A stretch of DNA of 64,000 nucleotides from Grammothele lineata. Lineage: Eukaryota > Basidiomycota > Agaricomycetes > Polyporales > Polyporaceae. The translations under genes and the position numbers were made by a program. The notes below the pieces were generated by a model. That model saw only the letters and a program-made list of their open reading frames with translations. It was not told the origin of the DNA and ran no database searches. Location: contig NDFF03000382.1 in NCBI GenBank assembly GCA_002150815.3, positions 466,223 to 530,222 of the forward strand, read 5' to 3'. Shown in pieces: positions 34,376-44,199 of this stretch (positions are counted from its first letter, which is position 1; every line of letters begins with the position of its first letter).

Positions 34376-36559
34376 ATGGCTACCTGTTCCTCGAGCAATG
34401 CTCCCTTTCCGTACGGGCTTTCGGCTTTGGTGAATCGCATCTACCGATTGGACGAGAACGACGTCAACGGTATCCTCGCCAACCCAGTTCGGGACGTTGC
34501 CGGGCCGTCTACTCCTCGCATCGATCACAACCTCGCTACTAGGTTGCCCGCTAAAGGGGCGGAGGCATCTCTCAATGAGACAGAGGATCACATCCAGCGA
34601 GAGTATACTTACGAGCGCGCTTTCGCGTCCCCACGGCTCGACGTCGAGGAGATTGCGCAATACCATCACCCCACGGATGCTGCGCTAGCGCAAGGATGGG
34701 ATCCTCCACCTTATACTCATCGTCCGGATCATGCGCAAAGACATCCACCCGGATTCAGCAGGTGCGAAAGTGCAGCTTTTAGTGGCACTCACTGGTGAGA
34801 CTCAGTCATATCACGACTCAGTGCGATGTCACGCCCGTACCACTCGGGTACCATCCCCCGCCAAGTCCGTCCAGTTTCAAACGAAGCCATCACCGATACC
34901 CCCATCGGCTCTACCAATACTGGACCATCCGAAGGTTTTTGGGTCAATGAAGCAGCATACATCGAAACGGCGGGGATAGTCGTATCGATGGACAGTACGC
35001 ACACGACGTGGACTAGGGGATCGACTGGAAACGCTGATGTAGTCCGAAATGCGGCAATGACTTCGAAGGATAACTATGACGGTCATGTTAACGGGCTATC
35101 CCAGACCCCGGATTCTTCAGCAGAACATATATCATCAATGCCAGGTTATAGTTATGAAACCTTTCACAGGTGAGTAGTAGGAGCTCTCATCACCAGAATG
35201 TTCACTCAAAGCCAACCCCAACGTTCCAGGCCTTCGATGGAGTATTCAGTCCCCAGTACCCCATCGTCCATTCACCAATCTCAGGGCCACGTTCCTCCGC
35301 GCCCACCCCACACGGCTGACTACTATTCCCCTTCCCCGGCATACTTCCAGGCCCTTCCCGTGGTGACTCCCCGATGGGAGGTCTCTCCCTACATTCCTGC
35401 CCCTCCCAGTCCTCCTCCTGAATGCACAGTGTGTGGTGATAGTGTACAAGGAACAGTTATACGAACAAGATGCGGCCATATCTTGGATGTTGACTGTCTA
35501 AGGACCTTTTTCGAGAACGCGACCAAGGACGAATCCCTTTTTCCACCGAAATGCTGCCAGATCCCGATAGACTTCGCAGACGTTTACATGCATCTCGACC
35601 AATCCCTCGTCAACCTCTTCCAGGAGAAGGCACGCGAGTTCAGCACACTCGACCGCGTCTATTGTATCAAGGCTGGGTGTTCCGCCTTCTTGGGACCCAA
35701 GGCCTCTACGACAACCGTTCTCCATTGCGCTCGGTGCAATACAAAGACATGCGCAAGATGCAGGGAACAGGCGCACTTCGGGCGGGAGTGCCTCGACTCG
35801 GATTTGGACACAGCAGTACTCGCGCTCGGTCGTGAATTGGGCTGGCAGCGTTGTCCGACATGCCGCCACCTCGTCGAACGCACCGTGGGATGTAGTCACA
35901 TCACATGCCGGTGCGGGGCACAGTTCTGCTATCAGTGCGCAGCGAAGTGGGGTACGTGCGATTGCGGTCGGCCCCGGCCTCGGCCTAGGCGCGTTCCAAA
36001 CGGGAATCCGGAGCCAGCGAGAGTAGCGCCAGTCGTCCAACGCCCGCGAGACCCGCCATTCTTGCCCATCGCGAATAATAATCCGCAACCTGTGATGGCG
36101 CCGATGCCCGCTGTCCAGCCGGAATATCGCGGAGACGCAGCGTTGGAGGGGACGCGCCAGCGCCAACTTGTTGCAGCTGAGGCCGTGGTAAGGGGATGGC
36201 CACCGTTAGCACCGAGGTTGGAATACGTGCCGTTACCCGAAAGTGTACCACGACATCCAGTAGAAGCATGGCGGCGGCAGATACCGTTACCTACGGCGGC
36301 ACCCCAGTTGGGATATATGGACGCTACAAGGGAGTTTGACTCGGAGCCACGCACGACGCCAGCAACGCAACTTCGTCGAACAGGCCTGCGCGGGGCATTC
36401 CCCACGGTACTTGCCACAGCGCTTACGGCGACATTCAGGACAGCAACAACCCGGCAGGCTACCCGACATCACGGCCTCGTTGAGACCGTACCACCCCCTG
36501 TGGGGCCTCGGCAGCGGTACAGCACATCGGTGCCCCTGCCCGGGAGGCCTGTACGATGA
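34376..36559 (+). CDS. RBR-type E3 ubiquitin ligase, copy C
   Basis: Exons 34376-34761, 34822-35169 and 35197-36559; 698 residues, the longest copy. The N-terminal module is recognisable but decayed (LSALVNRIYRLDENDVNGIL; the LFAEEAEG block reads LPAKGAEASL). The middle exon encodes a Ser/Thr/Asp-rich linker. RING1: CTVCGDSVQGTVI, RCGHILDVDCL, ESLFPPKCCQIP. IBR: YCIKAGCSAFLGP, then CARCREQAHFGREC. RING2: RCPTCRHLVERTVGCSHITCRC, where HITC holds the predicted catalytic cysteine, then FCYQCAAKWGTCDC. About 190 residues of Pro/Arg/Val-rich tail follow, without a clear fold. The intron between exons 2 and 3 is unusually short (27 nt), so this boundary is the weakest part of the model; nearby alternatives that keep phase may exist. 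Confidence 0.82.
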
Positions 36560-37192
36560 AGACAATTAGGGGAGCGAGAAGGGCACAAAGGCTAAGTTAT
36601 CCTATCACAATCCCCGGGTTTTCGAAGTGTATGAGTACGAGTAAGTCTATCACCTTGTATCTTAACTATTCCCTACATGTCGTTGAAGGTTGACTTTTAA
36701 ATATACTCATCTTCTCTGACACGTACCTACGTGGTCCCGTTGTAGTATAGCTGCATACTGTGAACCCTGCCACTCGGAAGAAGCAGGAACAAACTACTCC
36801 AGATTATCACGTAGGTGAGACTTCTACGGTGGCCCAACAGAGCAATGTGTCACTACCGGTTTTAGAAGGGAGATAGCCGTCGATTCTACTTCTGCATAAA
36901 TTATACGTTCATTCGTATTCCGATGCCACGATATCTCTTCACAGAACTGGAGACTGCTTGTGCGTCACAGTAGTGCTGCGGCGAGAACGTTCTCTAGGAC
37001 TTGTTAATGTTCGACCATGTAGTTGAGCAGATGGGTTCTATCCAGTAGGCTCTCGCTCATACTTCTCCGTCAGGGTGTCCAGTTCCGTATAGTCTTCCAG
37101 GCTGTGCTTCTGGGCATAATGATTTTAAACTTCGCTGACTAGACTATGCGACCCCTGAGGCCTGCGATAGGTCCATACTAGCGCTGCGCGAC

Positions 37193-37198
37193 TATAAA
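37193..37198 (+). promoter_or_regulatory. possible TATA box of RBR-D
   Basis: TATAAA 169-174 bp upstream of the RBR-D ATG and about 40 bp upstream of the 21-base repeat. Spacing leaves room for a 5' UTR of roughly 130 nt. The counterpart region of RBR-C has no TATAAA. Confidence 0.35.
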
Positions 37199-37239
37199 GT
37201 TCATCGATGAAACAGCGCATTTACCACGGTGCGGCTCAG

Positions 37240-37260
37240 TGCATGAAGCTCAAGCGCCAT
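37240..37260 (+). repeat. 21-bp promoter repeat, copy 2
   Basis: TGCATGAAGCTCAAGCGCCAT, one mismatch to the element upstream of RBR-C at 34266-34286, in the same orientation and about 110 bp upstream of the start codon. Confidence 0.6.
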
Positions 37261-37366
37261 GGTACTAGGAGTGGGAGGCTCCCCTCGTCGTTATCCACTT
37301 CGGCAGCACCGGCCCTACAATTCGCTCTCAAACTCGTGCTTCACGAAGTCGTGACGAATTCCCCAG

Positions 37367-39453
37367 ATGGTTAGCGTATCCTCAGATATACCTTCCTCTG
37401 CGGGCGGACTGTCTGCCTTAGTCGATCACATCTCCAGGCTCACTACGAACAACATCGACGATATCCTTGCTAAGCGACTTGAGGATGCCGGACCTTCCAC
37501 TTCTCTCAGCGATCACGATCTCGCGTTTGCTCTGTTTGCCGAAGAGGCCGAAGGGCTCCTCAACGTGACCAGGGACCACGTTCAGGGAGAATATACCGAT
37601 CGGGACGCTCTTGCGGACCGGTTACTCGACATCGAGGAGATCGCGCGATACGATCATCTCGTGGCTGTGGCGTTGTCTCAGGGAAGGGATCTTCCACCTA
37701 ATCCCCGTCGTCAGGATGGCGCACGGCGATGTTCGTATGAAACTAGGAGGTACGAGAGAAAGCTACCCTCGCAGAGATCCCTGATACTGAATTCATTCAA
37801 GGACTGCGCGGCGATGTTCGCAAGGCTCAGCGGCCGTCTTACAAGTCAGAGTCGGTCCCTCCATGCGTCGCGCGTTGGACGTGGAACCTATTGAAGACAC
37901 AGAGGGCGTTCTTTATGAATCAGCCCGATTTCACTCCTTGAATGAAGACCCGTTGGTATTCTCGGAAGATATAGAGAGGCTTCCAAGGTTAGTGGGATAT
38001 TTAATGTGAGACGTTTCGACGGTCCAATTTCCTCAAAAAATTCTTATGTAGATCCTCTGGGGACGGTTCACGGTCTGGCCCGTCGCCGCCCGTGGAAGAG
38101 GGTCATATCAATGCTTCTCCGCATACGTTCAACGCAACCGCAAGTTCCCCGGGTCCTACTTTCCTTCAAGCCCTTTCAGCAGCTTTTTGGCCAGCCTCTC
38201 AAGGACAAGGCACTTCCTCGATGTCTGGTCCTCCCCCTGAATGCACTATTTGTGGAGATATTATAAGCGGAGAAGTAATTCGGACCAAGTGTGGCCATGC
38301 CCTGGATGTTACCTGCCTCAGGACTCTCTTCGAGAAGGCGACCAAGGACGAATCCCTATTCCCACCAAAATGCTGCCAGATTCCGATAGAAGTCGCCGAT
38401 GTCGGCATTCATCTTGGCCAGCCCCTCATTGATCTTTTTCGGGAGAAGGCGGACGAGTTCACCACCCCCAACCGTGTCTATTGCGCCCAGCCCGGATGTT
38501 CCACCTTCCTGGGCCCCAAGGCTGACGAGGAGAGGGCAGTCCGTTGTTTCCGGTGCTACTCGATGACTTGTGCCCGCTGCAAAGAACTACAACACCCTGG
38601 GCGCGCATGTGTCGATCGTGACTTAGACGCAGAGGTCCTAGCTCTCGGCCGCGAACGGGGTTGGCAGCGTTGCCCCAAATGCTGTCACCTTGTCGAGCTC
38701 AACCTCGGATGCAACCACATCTCATGCCGCTGCGGTACCCAGTTCTGCTACCTGTGTGCCGCGATCTGGAAGACATGCGATTGTGAACAGTCCATGGACT
38801 TCGTCCCCGGCGGATACCTACTGGCAGACCCGGGCCCACGCCGAGCATTTCCTCGACCCCCCCTTTTCCGGAACAACGCCATGGGAAGGGGATTGCCGGC
38901 ACCAGTAGTAGCACAGAGGGATGAAAGGATCCCAGAGAACACCGGGGTAGAGAGAGGGCCTCCTCGTCTCGCGACTCAGAACATCGGAAGACGGCTGGGG
39001 CCGGATCCGCCGCTGCTCAATCGTCGGCCGGCCATGCGACAGCCGCATGCACCAGTACCACTACGCAATGTAAGAGAACCTATTGTAGCATTCGAAATGC
39101 CACCCCCAGCGGTACCTCGGGCGCCGTTACCACGCACAATAGAAAATAGGCGGGTCCGCGAAAGGGCGCCACCAGTGGTAGTACCACCGGTACATCGGCC
39201 GACAGGACGTGCTGTAGTGTCGACGAGGGAGCCTGGCCCGGCAGCTTCAACGAGGGTGGAATCCACACGTCGTCCAGCGACCTCTCGCGACGAATCCGCC
39301 GCGGCATCCAACGCAACGCCTACTGGAGCACGTAGGGTGGTAACCCCGCGTTGCCGGCGCTGCGGGCGTCCAGGAGAGGTTCGCGAGCACGTCGCGGAGG
39401 TACCCGCTGCGGGCCCGAGTCGACCACGGCCGAGGTCATTCTGGGTGCCGTGA
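37367..39453 (+). CDS. RBR-type E3 ubiquitin ligase, copy D
   Basis: Exons 37367-37749, 37850-37987 and 38052-39453; 640 residues. N-terminal module: LSALVDHISRLTTNNIDDIL, DHDLAFALFAEEAEGLL, then LDIEEIARYDHLVAVALS. It is closest to copy B in this part. RING1: CTICGDIISGEVI, KCGHALDVTCL, LFPPKCCQIPIE. IBR: YCAQPGCSTFLGP and CARCKELQHPGRAC. RING2: RCPKCCHLVELNLGCNHISCRC with the HISC cysteine as predicted catalytic residue, then FCYLCAAIWKTCDC. The 200-residue tail is Arg/Pro-rich, with a lone CRRCGRPG motif close to the C-terminus that could bind metal. RING1 to RING2 resembles copy C most, whereas the N-terminus resembles B, which hints at exchange between neighbours (inference). The start of exon 2 was chosen by phase. 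Confidence 0.85.
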
Positions 39454-39886
39454 GGGCGAAGCGAAGTTGAAAGGATTGGAATATACCGAACGGTTGAGTG
39501 AGCGTGTCATGATCATAGGCCGAAGATTGTAAATGTACAGTATCACAGCCGGTGCAAACTTCAAGCAAACTTCGTCGGGAGTATCGCGAGAGTCGTGGAA
39601 CTTGTAAGATACGAGTAGTAGTTTGTACGCCTGTTTCTGGAATGTAGTACTTGACGCGAATTATCCAAGAAAGCCTCTTGCGAAATCGCACACATCTCAG
39701 TATGTTGGCCCGTTAGATGATCATGATGTGGTGCCGCAGCGGTCGAGAGTCGAAAGCTAATGCGCCGTGACAAGCTCATTTTGTGACGGTACGTGTCGCG
39801 TCGCGTCGCGTCTCGCACGCGCCCGTCGCGCGTTTCCCTCGGACCGCCATTATTCCACCACCTCTTCCCTCCCACCGTCCCCGCCG
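39454..39886. other. spacer, PSF1 promoter
   Basis: About 430 bp between RBR-D and PSF1, same orientation. The GCGTCGCGTCGCGTC run at about 39796-39810 is a short tandem of GCGTC units just upstream of the PSF1 start. It recalls the MluI-type ACGCG boxes of cell-cycle genes but is not an exact match. Confidence 0.35.
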
Positions 39887-40729
39887 ATGCAGACTACGAC
39901 ACAGTTCGGCGACCTCGCGACGGCGCTCCTGACCGAGTCGCGCCGGTCTACGGCGACGAACACGCTCCTCAAGTACAACGACACCCTCGTCCGCGCCGTC
40001 CTCCGCGAGCAGCGCGACCTCGAGAGTGCAATCGAGCGCGCGCTCGCCGCCGCCTCGTCCCAGTCCTCGTCACAGGCCACCGCCGTGGACGGGCAGGCGC
40101 AAGACAAGGGCGACGCGCACATGCCGACGGTGCTGCTGTACCAGACCGCGATCCTGCGGAACAAGCGCTGCCTGCTCGCGTACCACCACCACCGGCTCGA
40201 GCTCCTCAAGGACCTCTTCTGGGCCGTGGGCGGGGCGCTCCCGCTCCTGCTCGCCATGCCCGCGCCCTCCGCGGCCAACTCGGGCGGGACGAACCAGGAC
40301 GGACAGCAGGCGGAGGAACGGGCGAGGGCGGGCGAGGGGGCGGCGGGGCAGACGACGAACTTGGGCGCGGCGCCGCAGGACATGCGCTCGCGGATGTCCC
40401 CGCACGAGGTCGACTTTCTCAAGTCGTACGGTGCGTCCCTGCAGGTGCTCCGGCAGGACGCCTTCTCTTCGTCTGCCTCTGGGCTGGGCGCGGGCGCAGG
40501 GAGAGGAGGGGAAGGGGAGGGGAACAAGGGTGTGATGGAGGACGTGGACCTGTTCGTGCCGATCGCGCACCCGCCGAAGGACCTGCAGGTGTCGGTGCGC
40601 GTCGTGAAGGACTGCGGGGTCGTGCACACCGAGCTGGGGGCGATCGACTTCAGACGCGGGCATCGGTTCCTCGTCCGGAGACAGGACGTCGAGCATCTCA
40701 TCGTGCAGGGATACCTCGAGGAATCATAG
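39887..40729 (+). CDS. PSF1: GINS complex subunit PSF1
   Basis: Intronless, 280 residues. PSF1 is one of four GINS subunits that form the CMG replicative helicase with CDC45 and MCM2-7 in the nucleus. The alpha-helical A domain reads FGDLATALLTESRR, then VLLYQTAILRNKRCLLAYHH and RLELLKDLFW, and later SPHEVDFLKSYGASL. The C-terminal beta-rich B domain is at the end: VRVVKDCGVVHTELGAIDF, GHRFLVRRQDVEHLIVQGYL. Compared with yeast PSF1 (about 208 residues) this protein carries low-complexity insertions: a Gln/Ser/Asp loop near residue 60, a Gly/Ala/Glu-rich loop near 140-165 and a Gly-rich loop near 210. These inserts sit in loops and should not break the fold. Confidence 0.93.
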   Translation: MQTTTQFGDLATALLTESRRSTATNTLLKYNDTLVRAVLREQRDLESAIERALAAASSQSSSQATAVDGQAQDKGDAHMPTVLLYQTAILRNKRCLLAYHHHRLELLKDLFWAVGGALPLLLAMPAPSAANSGGTNQDGQQAEERARAGEGAAGQTTNLGAAPQDMRSRMSPHEVDFLKSYGASLQVLRQDAFSSSASGLGAGAGRGGEGEGNKGVMEDVDLFVPIAHPPKDLQVSVRVVKDCGVVHTELGAIDFRRGHRFLVRRQDVEHLIVQGYLEES

Positions 40730-41225
40730 CGGCGCAAGAGAGTAGGGGCGGACACAGTTGAGTTTCAGTTTCTGGATGGCTAATCTTATGCTTTCGAATC
40801 GCTTTGTATCAATCAAAATCTCTTGTCGCTCGCTGTACGTCGTACGAATCACCATAACCTCTCATTCATCTGCCCGCGTTCGCTTTCCTTGCGTATCAGA
40901 TGACATGCTTTCAATCTGTGCAATCATGCTTCGGTAAAGGATCCGCACGCGTTGCGAGTTTAACTGACAGCAAGCTCGATGTTTTCCAAAGGTATTCATT
41001 GTGACACGCAACGCCCCGTAGACCCAGCAAAAGCTATCTACAGGAAGCGCATTATCACTGTTGGTAACAAGGAGGAAATGCATCGGAGTCGAGCGGGGTA
41101 TGCAGTGGAAAGCGTAGAAGAAGCAAAGATCGGAGGTGGGTCTGGAACCCCAGCACGGGGCTCGAGAGAAGGTGGAGAGGGGCTAGCCCTTGACTCGTCC
41201 GAATATCCTGCGAACGCGCGACGGC
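40730..41225. other. convergent spacer
   Basis: About 500 bp between PSF1 and the LysM gene, which converge. No gene or RNA was recognised. Confidence 0.4.
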
Positions 41226-42004
41226 TTAGAGCTCGTCGCAGAAGGGCAGGTCCTCATCATCGTCATCGCCGGTCTCGGTCTCCTGGGCAGCGCTCGAGGT
41301 GGTGGTGGGCATGGAGGAGGTAGTCGCAGCGACGCTCGAGAAAGTGGTGGCGACCGAGGTGGCGCTCGCGAGTGCGGTGGCGGAGCCAGCGACAGGCGCA
41401 AGAACCTGGTTGGCGACGCAGAGGACCTATAGTCACAACCCGAAGCCGATCAGTACTTGGAAGATGAGTATCACAGTATTCTGAAGCGTACCTCGCCGGT
41501 GTAGATGTTGCTGCACTCGGAGTCGATCTGGGGGTTGTTGCCGGTGAGGACGGTGGAGTTGAGCGAGTAGGTGGACATGATGGAGTCGCACGAGTCGCCA
41601 GAGGCAACGACGTGGGTCGTGGTGCAGTCCTCGCCGTCGGTGCCGAGGCAGAGAGCCTCGCCGGGGGTGAGGTTGAAGCACTTGGTGTCAATGCCCGGGT
41701 TCACGGCCGCGAGCTGGTACCTGCACGCCGAGCGGAAGACTGGGGTGAGCGGGTAAAAGCAAGCGAAATTTGGGGTGCACGCACGTGGAAACGTTGTTAG
41801 CAGCGGAGATAGTGTCGCACCAGTCACCATCCTGGACGGTGTAGGTACGAGTGCAGTCGGCCGCAAAGGCAGCTGTGTGGGTGGCAGAGGCTGTGTGAGC
41901 GGGTGGAGCGGAGGGGGCGCGGGTGAGGGTTTGGGAGAGGGATACGTACTGCGGGCGAAGAGGGGGACGGCGACGAAAACGGCGACGGCAGCGCGGGCGA
42001 ACAT
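41226..42004 (-). CDS. secreted LysM-domain protein
   Basis: Exons (minus) 41950-42004, 41785-41872, 41492-41720 and 41226-41426; 190 residues. A short signal peptide (MFARAAVAVFVAVPLF) is split from the mature part by the first intron. Two LysM domains follow: the first CTRTYTVQDGDWCDTISA to PGEALCLG, the second CTTTHVVASGDSCDSIMSTY to IYTGEVLCVA. LysM domains bind chitin and related N-acetylglucosamine polymers. The C-terminus is a Ser/Thr/Ala-rich stretch ending in an acidic run (TGDDDDEDLPFCDEL), with no GPI signal. Secreted LysM-only proteins in fungi shield hyphal chitin or sequester chitin fragments; in a saprotroph this could act against mycoparasites or bacteria. The paired cysteines per domain are typical of fungal rather than bacterial LysM. 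Confidence 0.88.
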
Positions 42005-42784
42005 GGCTTCAAACGAGAGGAGCGAAGGAAGAGAGCGTGGGCTGCAAGGACTGTGGGCTGAAGCTGGAGGCCGAGGCGAACGTCGACGCGTCGTAGGAGG
42101 AGAGGACGTGGAGGGAGAAGGGAAGCTGGCGTTTGTCAGGCAGGCGAGGGTTTTGATATGTGCGCCGGTCGGGGGCACTCTTGGCGGGCGCAGACGCTCG
42201 CAGACGCCGCCGACCGCGCCCTCTCCGCGCCCGCTCGGCCGGAGGAGCCTGCCCGCGCCTTCCCATTGGCTTGGCAACCCGGCCCTGCTCCACTCCTTGG
42301 CCTGCCCATCGAATTCGCCTCCACCCGCACACCGTCCGTAGTGGGGCACAGAACATCCCACTCAGCCAGCAGCCCGAGTTCTGCTGGGTGCCACTGCCAC
42401 AGCGTCCTTCAGACTGCCGCTATCGCATCCTTCGGTCGTCAATAACGAACCCAGCATCGCGGCCTTGCACGCGCAGCTCACCGCCCGTTTGATTCTGCTT
42501 CACGGCGTCGGCGCATAACAGCTTCCTTCACGTCCAGGCACGCGTTCTGCAGTCCACCTCGCCTATGTCTTGATCTCATGCTAGCACCGGAAGCGTCTTA
42601 CGCGCTCCTACGCGTCGACCTCGACCGGCCAGAGGATCCCGGCCCAGGCCGCCACTACAAACCTGCCAAGTCACTTATAACTTCAAGTAACTGAGACTCC
42701 GTATATACCGATAGGCGCTCATCAATAGAGTGACGCAACTCACACAGACGCCTGCTCTGTACACTCAAGCAGCCACCAGCGACG
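42005..42784. promoter_or_regulatory. divergent promoter region, LysM / IND1
   Basis: About 780 bp between two divergent starts. Open frames pass through it on both strands but carry no motif. No TATA or CCAAT element was convincing. Confidence 0.35.
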
Positions 42785-44104
42785 ATGCTCGCGCTGAGGT
42801 CCGTCGCTCGAGCGCACCGATGTCCGCTTTCGGTACAACGGCGGCATGTATCCTCTTGCCAGCCCAGGTACCACGAAAACCCTCTGGTGAGCGACACGTT
42901 CCGTCCTCCGCCCGCCCAGTCGCTCACGGACACAGGGCCTCCCAAGGCGACCCGGCCCGCCGCCCCAGATGCCGCGCAAGGGCGGGCCCGTGCAGAAGCG
43001 GCCCCTCCCCCACGTCCGCAAGGTGCTCGCCGTCGCCAGCGGTAAGGGCGGCGTCGGCAAGAGCACCGTCGCCGGTGCGTCTCCCCTCCGCGCGCATAGG
43101 GCTGGATATTGAATGGCCGTCGCGGGCTGGGCGCGCCGCTTTTACGTGCAGTGAACCTCGCATTTGCGCTCGCGCTCAACGCCGCGCACGCTCCTAGACA
43201 GCGGCCACGCGTCGGCGTGCTCGACTTGGACATCTTCGGGCCTTCAATTCCGAAGCTTATGGCGCTCGAGGACGCGGAGGAACCCGCGCTCACATCGTGT
43301 ACGTGCTCTTCTCTCACCTGTACACCGTGCAACGCTCAAGCCGTTTTGCAGCCGGGGCGATCGTCCCGCTCGTGAACCATGGCTTGCCGTGCATGTCCAT
43401 GGGCTTCCTTCTCCCGCGCCCCGCGGACGGCGGTTCTGCAGCGGACACGCCTGTCGTATGGCGCGGGCTCATGGTCCAAAAGGCCGTCCAGCAGCTCCTG
43501 TTCGACGTTGACTGGCGGGACCCTGCGTCGGGCGAGCCTCTCGACGCCCTCGTCATCGACATGCCCCCGGGGACGGGCGACGTCCCGCTCACGCTTGGGC
43601 AGCTCGTTGAGGTTGACGGTGCGTGGCGGCTCGTTGAGCATATGGGGAGACGTTGGCACTCACGCTGTCGAATCATGTAGGCGCCGTAGTCGTGTCGACG
43701 CCGCAGGACGTTGCACTCACGGACGTGCGCAAGGGCATCTCCATGTTCCAAAAAGTGAATGTACCTGTACGTCGAATCCTATCCTACTATTACTTCAGTA
43801 TCCTCACGCCTGCCTGCAGATCACTGGCCTCGTGCTCAACCAGGCACACTTCATCTGCCCATCGTGCACGACCCCTCACGAGCTCTTCGGCTCCCCTGCG
43901 TCGTTCCGTGCTACCGCAGCCCGCTTCGGCGTCGATGTTCTCGGGGAGCTCCCGCTTGTGCCTGGAGTGAGCCATGGCGGTGACCGCGGCATACCATATA
44001 CGCTTTGCGGCGACGACAGGGCAGCGACGGATCCGGGTGGGAAGCAGTGGAAGGACACGATGGCAGGTGTTGCTGACCAAGTGTGGCAGTTTCTCTCAAG
44101 ATGA
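42785..44104 (+). CDS. IND1: mitochondrial iron-sulfur protein IND1 (NUBPL, Mrp/NBP35 family)
   Basis: Exons 42785-42886, 42936-43074, 43152-43298, 43352-43618, 43681-43766 and 43820-44104; 341 residues. P-loop NTPase that delivers iron-sulfur clusters to respiratory complex I. The N-terminus is a presequence ([23 protein letters not shown]), then HENPLGLPRR as in IND1. Walker A with the deviant lysine: [14 protein letters not shown]. Then [54 protein letters not shown]. The metal-binding CxxC is FICPSC, near residue 260. An intron at 43619-43680 was chosen so that VEVD joins [10 protein letters not shown], giving the family spacing. Presence implies a rotenone-sensitive complex I. The donor of intron 3 has two equivalent options differing by one frame-neutral shift. 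Confidence 0.92.
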
Positions 44105-44199
44105 TCAACCATTAGTACCCTGTGCTACTCTACTACCCATAGCATACGCCTATAATATACATCCTGTCCGCTCCCCCTCTTTAGGTCTTCAGCTGCAGA

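Larger units (their letters stand above)
36560..37366. other. spacer between RBR-C and RBR-D
   Basis: About 800 bp holding the RBR-D promoter: a TATAAA at 37193-37198 and the second copy of the 21-base repeat at 37240-37260. No gene was seen. Confidence 0.45.

Noticed and set aside
37750..37849. First intron of RBR-D read as coding
   Set aside because: One frame stays open, but it breaks the phase shared with RBR-A, B and C. The intron model with GTACGA and a GTCAG acceptor closes the full frame.
39793..40761. Overlapping long frames on both strands of PSF1
   Set aside because: Only the frame starting at 39887 shows GINS motifs; the others are Arg/Ala-rich shadows.
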